From Clostridia bacterium (GTDB lineage: Bacteria; Bacillota_A; Clostridia; Monoglobales; Monoglobaceae): a stretch of 64,000 bases of DNA. Below, in pieces: positions 59,220 through 64,000 of the stretch. The stretch spans positions 17,912 to 81,911 of the forward strand of contig JAFSDQ010000017.1 in assembly GCA_017436135.1 (NCBI GenBank). The letters run 5' to 3'. Within the stretch, counting starts at the first letter, position 1; each line of letters starts with the position of its first letter. The notes under the pieces were generated by a model. That model was not told where the DNA came from. It worked only from the letters and a program-made list of their open reading frames with translations, and did not search any database. A program made the position numbers and the translations under genes.

Positions 59220-60569
59220 ATGAAAGACCTGACCCAGGGAAACATTTATAAAAATTTTATAGTATTTGCAATCCCCATGGTTTTGGCGGCTCTGCTGTCC
59301 CAGGCACATGCCTCTATAGACACCATAATCGCAGGGAAGTTTTTAGGCAGCAACGGGCTTGGTGCAATAGGCGCAACCGCCGCTTTTATCAGCTTTGCCT
59401 CCTCTCTGTTTTGGGGGTTTGCGTCAGGCTCTTCCATATACACAGCGGCGCTTTTCGGTGCGCAAGCTTATCCATCAATTAAATCCTCAATTTATCACAG
59501 CCTTGGGATTACTGCCCTTATCAGCTGTGCTTTTTCCCTGTTGATTATCCTGTTTTGCGACCCAATTTTAAAGCTTTTACAGGTTGATCCCGCAATCTTC
59601 AATGATGCTAAAGCCTATCTTGTTATCTATATGCTGGGTTTATATATTATTTTACTAAACAACAATTTTGTTCATATTATGAACGCTTTTGGAATGAGTT
59701 CTTTTCCCTTTCTCATGTCACTTACCTCGGCTGTTTTAAATATTGCAGGAAATATATTGGCAGTAGCTGTGTTCCGTCTTGGAGTTGCGGGCGTTGCAGC
59801 AGCCACGGTTTTATCTGCTCTTATTGTTGATATATTCTATTTTATCAAGCTGAATAAATGCTTTTGTGAAATGAATGTCAAAAGTACAAAGGTTAAATTC
59901 AGCAAGGATGTTATTTCGAAAATTTCAACCTATGGTATCCCGGCTGCTCTGCAGCAATCCATTATGTATACCTCTTCTATGTTGGTATCACCCCTTATAA
60001 ACGCCATAGGCAGCGGCGCAAGTGCAGGCTATGCCGTAGCCCTTCGTATATACGAAATCAGCGCTTCTATATACCAGAACTCCACAAAGACATTAAGCAA
60101 CTATGCTGCCCACTGCAAGGGGTCACGAAAGCCTGTTTCCTACTTTAGAAAAGGTGTTCGGGTAGGACTTTTACAAGCAATTATGTTTGTATCCGTGCCA
60201 TTATTTGTTTGTGTATTTTTTTCAGAGGATGTCTGCGGTTTATTCTTTCCCTCGGGGCAAACGGGTGACGGTCTGTACTATGCTATAATGTTTTCCCAAA
60301 TTTATTTGCCCTTTATCCTGTTTAATTTAGTAAACAACCTGTTCCACGGCTTCTACCGGGGAATAGGCTTTATGAAGCTTTTAGTTATTCTCACCGCAAT
60401 TGGCGGTGTATCAAGAGTAATATTTACCTATTTTCTGGCAAGGTATGGCATGCACGGAATTTACGGAGGATGGGCGCTTTCCTGGGTAACAGAAGCGATA
60501 ATTGCAGCCATCACCTATTTTATGGGTACATGGAAAAAAACATGCATTATATCCCCCGTGGAAAAATAA
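59220..60569 (+). CDS. MATE family efflux transporter
   Basis: A 449-residue transporter with 12 hydrophobic segments, driven by Na+ or H+ exchange. The N-terminal FAIPMVLAALLSQAHASIDT and the GAIGATAAFISFASSLFWGF stretch are typical of the DinF/NorM superfamily. It exports drugs or metabolites; the cargo is unknown. ATG 59220 follows AAGGTGATAAAAT. Divergent regulation by the DeoR-family gene suggests that the cargo is linked to a sugar or nucleoside signal. Confidence 0.92.
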   Translation: MKDLTQGNIYKNFIVFAIPMVLAALLSQAHASIDTIIAGKFLGSNGLGAIGATAAFISFASSLFWGFASGSSIYTAALFGAQAYPSIKSSIYHSLGITALISCAFSLLIILFCDPILKLLQVDPAIFNDAKAYLVIYMLGLYIILLNNNFVHIMNAFGMSSFPFLMSLTSAVLNIAGNILAVAVFRLGVAGVAAATVLSALIVDIFYFIKLNKCFCEMNVKSTKVKFSKDVISKISTYGIPAALQQSIMYTSSMLVSPLINAIGSGASAGYAVALRIYEISASIYQNSTKTLSNYAAHCKGSRKPVSYFRKGVRVGLLQAIMFVSVPLFVCVFFSEDVCGLFFPSGQTGDGLYYAIMFSQIYLPFILFNLVNNLFHGFYRGIGFMKLLVILTAIGGVSRVIFTYFLARYGMHGIYGGWALSWVTEAIIAAITYFMGTWKKTCIISPVEK

Positions 60570-60935
60570 TTTGCCTAAAGACACAAAAAAGCGAGTGTTC
60601 CTTTGAAACACTCGCTTCAGACTGTCGAAAAAGTCTATGTCTTGCAAAGAGATTTCATCCGCTACGCCTTGCCCTGTTCCGCTCGCCCACCCGAGCGGAG
60701 TCGTTTTCTGCTTCGCAGAAACGATTGGGGCGTTGCCCCAAAGCCCCATAAATTCGGGGGTTTAAAGGGGCAGAGCCCCTTTTTTCGAGTTTCACAAAGT
60801 GAAACGATGAACTGCGTCAGGGTCTGGCTGACGCAACAGGGTTCGGCAATTTATATGCAAAGCATTTGCTAAAATAGGGTTTTTCTACACGATGAAGCGA
60901 GTGTTTCTTTGAAACACTCGCTTTTATTTTACTTT
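60570..60935. repeat. Multi-hairpin intergenic element
   Basis: A 366-bp gap between convergent genes with no credible gene. Hairpins with the same stem GCGAGTGTTTC (one base differs in the first) lie at both ends (60591-60615 and 60897-60921, loop TTT). Between are at least six more: 60619-60636, 60679-60698 (CCGCTCG), 60702-60723 (TCTGC), 60726-60740 (TGGGGC), 60764-60785 (AAAGGGGC then T6, terminator-like), 60789-60805 (GTTTCAC) and 60814-60834 (GCGTCAG). It looks like a compound palindromic repeat or a structured RNA. The outer stems can also serve as terminators of the two neighbouring genes. Confidence 0.6.
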
Positions 60936-62333
60936 TTATACATATTGGATTTTAACATCCATGTCTACAACCTTTTTCTTTGCCTGGTTCTTTGCCGCTT
61001 TTCTTTGCTCAAAGAACTTAACTGCAACCTGGTCAAAAAGTGCATAAGACAATACATCCTCGTCCTGCTCTATCCACTCTGCTGCTTCCTTTTTAAGTCT
61101 GTCAAGCTCGGGAGAGATAAGGTCTGCGGGACGGCAGGTAATTGCCTCTTCTTCCCCGATAATCTGTTTTCTGAACTCCTCATCAATAGGTACAGGAGTA
61201 CGGCCGTATTCGCCTTTACATATACCCTTGGTTTCTTTGGAAACCATCTTGTATCTCTCACCCATAATTACGTTGAGAACAGCCTGTGTACCTACAATCT
61301 GACTTGTAGGAGTAACGAGAGGAGGATATCCCAAATCCTTACGAACTCTGGGGATTTCCTTGAGAACTTCCTCAAATTTTTCCTCTTTACCCTGTTGCTT
61401 AAGCTGTGACACAAGGTTTGAGAGCATTCCCCCGGGAACCTGATATTTAAGTGTGTTAATATCAACACCCATAACCTTTGTGCTGAGAAGTCCGCTGTCT
61501 AAAAACTTCTCACGAAGAGGCTTGAAGTAATCTGCAATCTCTGTAAGGGCTTCAAGGTTAATTCCTGTATCATATTCTGTGCCCGAAAGAGTTGCAACAA
61601 GAGGTTCTGTAGGAGGCTGTGATGTGCCAAGCGCCAATGGTGACAGTGCACAGTCAACAACATCTACTCCTGCCTCGATTGCTTTAAGGTATGTCATAGA
61701 GCCAACACCGCTTGTATAGTGGGTATGAAGCTGAATTGGAACATTAACCTCTTTTTTAAGACTTGTTACCAGCTCAAAAGCGTTATAAGGTGTAAGCAAG
61801 CCTGCCATATCCTTGATACAGATAGAATCTGCACCACAGTTTTCATATTCCTTTGCAAGCTTTACAAAGAACTCGTTGTTATGAACAGGGCTGATTGTAT
61901 ATGAAATAGCCGCCTGAACATGACCGCCCTCTTTCTTTGTAGCATTGATTGCCGTCTGCAAATTACGAACATCATTTAAAGCATCAAAAATTCTTATTAT
62001 ATCAATACCGTTTGCAATAGACTTCTGAACAAAATATTCAACAACATCATCTGCATAATGACGATATCCCAAAACATTCTGGCCCCGGAAGAGCATCTGC
62101 AGCTTTGTATTGGGAGCCGCTGCTCTAATCTTTCTTAATCTGTCCCATGGGTCTTCGTTTAGAAAACGCAAGCACGCATCAAAGGTAGCACCGCCCCATA
62201 CCTCCATAGAGTGATAGCCAACCTTGTCCATAAGAGGAAGAGCAGGAAGAATTTCGTCTGTCGTCATTCTTGTAGCGATAAGTGACTGATGGGCGTCACG
62301 GCAAACGGTTTCTGTAATTCCGACTTTAGCCAT
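60936..62333 (-). CDS. oadA: Oxaloacetate decarboxylase alpha / pyruvate carboxylase B-type subunit
   Basis: A 465-residue carboxyltransferase that moves CO2 between a 2-oxoacid and biotin. The TIM-barrel active site has TVCRDAHQSLIATRM and DALNDVRN near the start, the metal-binding LHTHYTSGVGSM, and the catalytic Lys in ICIKDMAGL. The conserved PxxxMxxNLxxQ-like PGGMLSNLVSQLKQQG is present. The protein ends without the biotin domain, which is encoded separately at 63748. It starts with ATG behind GGAGGTAAT. With the OadB-like subunit next to it, a Na+-pumping oxaloacetate decarboxylase is more likely than pyruvate carboxylase. Confidence 0.93.
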   Translation of the reverse strand: MAKVGITETVCRDAHQSLIATRMTTDEILPALPLMDKVGYHSMEVWGGATFDACLRFLNEDPWDRLRKIRAAAPNTKLQMLFRGQNVLGYRHYADDVVEYFVQKSIANGIDIIRIFDALNDVRNLQTAINATKKEGGHVQAAISYTISPVHNNEFFVKLAKEYENCGADSICIKDMAGLLTPYNAFELVTSLKKEVNVPIQLHTHYTSGVGSMTYLKAIEAGVDVVDCALSPLALGTSQPPTEPLVATLSGTEYDTGINLEALTEIADYFKPLREKFLDSGLLSTKVMGVDINTLKYQVPGGMLSNLVSQLKQQGKEEKFEEVLKEIPRVRKDLGYPPLVTPTSQIVGTQAVLNVIMGERYKMVSKETKGICKGEYGRTPVPIDEEFRKQIIGEEEAITCRPADLISPELDRLKKEAAEWIEQDEDVLSYALFDQVAVKFFEQRKAAKNQAKKKVVDMDVKIQYV

Positions 62334-62384
62334 ATATATTACCTCCGTTTCAAAATTTGTATTTGTTTATCATATTATCCCCCT

Positions 62385-62403
62385 CTGTGTCACAATGACA
62401 CAG
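62385..62403. promoter_or_regulatory. Hairpin between oadB and oadA
   Basis: CTGTGTCA/TGACACAG, 8 bp with a 3-nt loop, in the 88-bp gap between the two genes. There is no T run, so it is more likely an RNA-processing or stability element than a terminator. Confidence 0.45.
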
Positions 62404-62421
62404 GGCAGAGAGTCACGCATC

Positions 62422-63699
62422 TTAAGAGAAAATTGCAAGGAATACTCCTGCTGCAACCGCAGAGCCGATTACACCTGCAACATTCGGTCCCATTGCGTGC
62501 ATAAGTAAGAAGTTTGATGGATTTTCTTTCTGTCCAACCATCTGGGAAACACGAGCCGCCATAGGAACTGCGGATACGCCTGCAGAACCAATAAGAGGAT
62601 TTATCTTTCCCCCTGTGAGCTTGCACATAATCTTACCTAAAACAAGACCGCCTGCTGTACTGAAGCAGAAAGCTATAAGACCAAGGGCAACTATACCCAG
62701 AGTTTCTGCTGTCAGGAATGTTTCTGCCTTTGCTGTTGCACCCACAGTCAATCCTAAAAATATTGTAATTGTATTCATAAGACCGTTTTGGGCAGTCTTT
62801 GAAAGTCTGTCTACAACTCCTGTTTCTCTCATTAAGTTACCAAGCATAAGCATACCAACCAGTGAGAGTGCATCAGGAACAATAAGTGCAACAACTATTG
62901 TAACGATAATCGGGAACACTATTTTCTCTGTCTTGCTTACAGGACGGAGCTGCTCCATAACAATACTGCGCTCTTCCTTTGTTGTAAGAGCCTTCATAAT
63001 AGGAGGCTGAATAACAGGAATGAGTGCCATATAAGAGTACGCCGCAATGGCAATTGCAGGAAGCAAATGAGGCGCAAGTGTTTTTGTAACATAAATAGCG
63101 GTAGGACCGTCTGCCCCGCCAATGATACCGATTGATGCCGCCTCGTTTACGCCAAAGTTAATGGAAGGCACTACCGCACCAAGCACAAGGGCACCAAGGA
63201 ATGTGATAAATACTCCAAGCTGTGCAGCCGCACCCAAAATAATACTCTTTGGGTTTGCAATAAGAGGGCCAAAATCCGTCATACAACCAATACCAAGGAA
63301 GATAAGGGGAGGATAGATACCCAGCTTAACTCCAAGGTACAATAAATCAAGAAGACCGCCCTGGGAGAATATTAAATTCATATCAAGGTGTCCGTCTATA
63401 AGATACTGTGAATCCGTAAAATACTCGGGATGCATCATTATTGCACTTGAATTTGCAAACATAGGCAAATTGGATAAAAGCATACCAAATGCAATAGGCA
63501 TCAACAATAACGGTTCAAACTTTTTAACAATTGCAAGATACAAAAGCACGCAGGCAATAATCAGCATAAGAGGTGTACCAATAACCGCAACTACCCCCTC
63601 AAAGCCTGAAGCCCCGGCGGCAAGTGCATCCTTTGCGTTGCTGAAAAGTGCCGCAATACCGGTTTTTTGAATAAAGTTAATTATACTTTCGCCAAACAC
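62422..63699 (-). CDS. oadB: Na+-translocating decarboxylase beta subunit
   Basis: A 425-residue membrane protein that couples decarboxylation of carboxybiotin to Na+ export. It has about 11 hydrophobic segments, and the [34 protein letters not shown] (with conserved Asp) and [15 protein letters not shown] segments are typical of OadB/GcdB/MmdB. Start GTG 63699 follows AAAGGGTGAT. Downstream is oadA, upstream the biotin carrier. Together they form a primary Na+ pump that also decarboxylates oxaloacetate, malonyl- or methylmalonyl-type substrates; the alpha subunit type points to oxaloacetate. Confidence 0.94.
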   Translation of the reverse strand: MFGESIINFIQKTGIAALFSNAKDALAAGASGFEGVVAVIGTPLMLIIACVLLYLAIVKKFEPLLLMPIAFGMLLSNLPMFANSSAIMMHPEYFTDSQYLIDGHLDMNLIFSQGGLLDLLYLGVKLGIYPPLIFLGIGCMTDFGPLIANPKSIILGAAAQLGVFITFLGALVLGAVVPSINFGVNEAASIGIIGGADGPTAIYVTKTLAPHLLPAIAIAAYSYMALIPVIQPPIMKALTTKEERSIVMEQLRPVSKTEKIVFPIIVTIVVALIVPDALSLVGMLMLGNLMRETGVVDRLSKTAQNGLMNTITIFLGLTVGATAKAETFLTAETLGIVALGLIAFCFSTAGGLVLGKIMCKLTGGKINPLIGSAGVSAVPMAARVSQMVGQKENPSNFLLMHAMGPNVAGVIGSAVAAGVFLAIFS

Positions 63700-63747
63700 A
63701 AAATCACCCTTTCAAATAAAATTTACTACATTATATTCTCAAGGTGA

Positions 63748-64000
63748 TTAACCCAAAGAAACAAGTACATCGCCTGTGTTTACTGTTGCACCAACGCTTG
63801 TGTTTATCGAAGCAACCTTACCTGCGCAAGGAGCCATAATTTCATTTTCCATCTTCATAGCTTCAAGTATGCAAACAACATCGCCCTGGTTTACACTCTG
63901 TCCAACTGTTACAGGAATTTTAACAATGCTTCCCGGCATAGGAGCTGTAATATTTGTTGCACCTGCAGGAGCCGCAGCAGGAGCGGGAGCAGGAGCAGGA
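63748..64000 (-). CDS. Biotin carrier subunit of the decarboxylase (N-terminus cut by window)
   Basis: At least 83 residues are visible. An Ala/Pro linker (repeated PAPAP) leads into a biotinyl domain, with PGSIVKIPVTVGQSVNQGDV and the biotin-accepting lysine in LEAMKMENEI, ending GDVLVSLG. In this pump the domain swings between OadA and OadB. An in-frame Met at 63939 could be read as the start, but the coding Ala/Pro linker continues beyond it to the edge, so the gene starts outside the window, where a gamma subunit may also lie. Confidence 0.9.
   Translation of the reverse strand, partial: PAPAPAPAAAPAGATNITAPMPGSIVKIPVTVGQSVNQGDVVCILEAMKMENEIMAPCAGKVASINTSVGATVNTGDVLVSLG

Noticed and set aside
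60603..60872. 89-codon open frame inside the multi-hairpin region
   Set aside because: It is built from palindromes, has no ribosome site and overlaps another frame of similar quality; the region is better explained as a repeat or RNA element.
63940..64000. Minisatellite-like GGAGCAGGAGC tract at the right edge
   Set aside because: It reads in frame as the Ala/Pro linker of the biotin carrier protein, so it is coding sequence and not a separate repeat.
1..64000. CRISPR array, rRNA or tRNA genes, transposase or integrase
   Set aside because: None was found on reading both strands; no regularly spaced repeats, conserved RNA motifs or recombinase-type proteins were recognised.

Overview
This window comes from a low-GC, endospore-forming member of the Clostridia (Bacillota). 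The evidence is SpoVG, a SpoVB-like flippase, a GerA-type germinant receptor, an AbrB-type regulator, RNase M5, a zinc-ribbon L31, ECF vitamin transport genes, SLH-domain surface proteins and a sodium-pumping decarboxylase. Shine-Dalgarno sites are strong, and several genes start with GTG or TTG. I saw no rRNA, tRNA or CRISPR array. Species cannot be named from the sequence alone.

Layout. (1) 1-11.6 kb is a sugar-use locus, probably for amino sugars. It holds a cut-off nagB, a divergent AraC regulator, a YesN/YesM two-component pair followed by a large GH20b-type glycosidase-like protein, two LplB/LplC-type ABC permeases with no binding protein or ATPase nearby, and two short tandem paralogues that resemble a bare GH20 barrel. 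Separate promoters and terminators split it into at least four units. (2) 11.65-14.3 kb holds metF, murC and the divergent spoVG. (3) 14.3-28.4 kb is one dense leftward gene run: murJ, O-antigen-ligase-like protein, glycosyltransferase, two DUF4330 proteins, rRNA-type methyltransferase, ecfA1-ecfA2-ecfT, truA, DUF5711 protein, cvpA, rho and a polysaccharide deacetylase. (4) 28.6-31 kb holds ruvX with a DUF1292 gene, and an SLH/VanY-type peptidase.

(5) 31-36.7 kb is a small phage-derived island: intact large terminase, small terminase-like protein, sigma-region-4-like protein, Cys-rich protein, CI/LexA-like repressor with an operator switch, portal and tail-fibre-like protein. It has no capsid, tail tube, lysis or integrase gene. 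(6) 36.9-46.5 kb is envelope and spore biology: a serine D,D-carboxypeptidase with an altered SxN motif, a C_GCAxxG_C_C protein, a YcdB/SLH surface protein, AbrB, a GerAA gene with a fused GerAB-GerAC gene, and metY. (7) 46.6-58.3 kb is housekeeping: thrS with a structured leader, rpmE, pfkA, an ECF S component next to coaX and rnmV, the SpoVB-like flippase, an ECF sigma/anti-sigma pair and polA. (8) 58.3-64 kb holds a DeoR regulator divergent from a MATE transporter, a 330-bp multi-hairpin intergenic element, and the oadA/oadB/biotin-carrier genes of a Na+-pumping carboxylate decarboxylase, cut at the window edge.

Best candidates for something new: the capsid-less phage island with its switch region; the in-frame GerAB-GerAC fusion that keeps an internal lipobox; the paired minimal GH20-like proteins in the YesMN locus; the multi-hairpin element at 60.6-60.9 kb; and the folded thrS leader whose loop can pair beside the ribosome-binding site.
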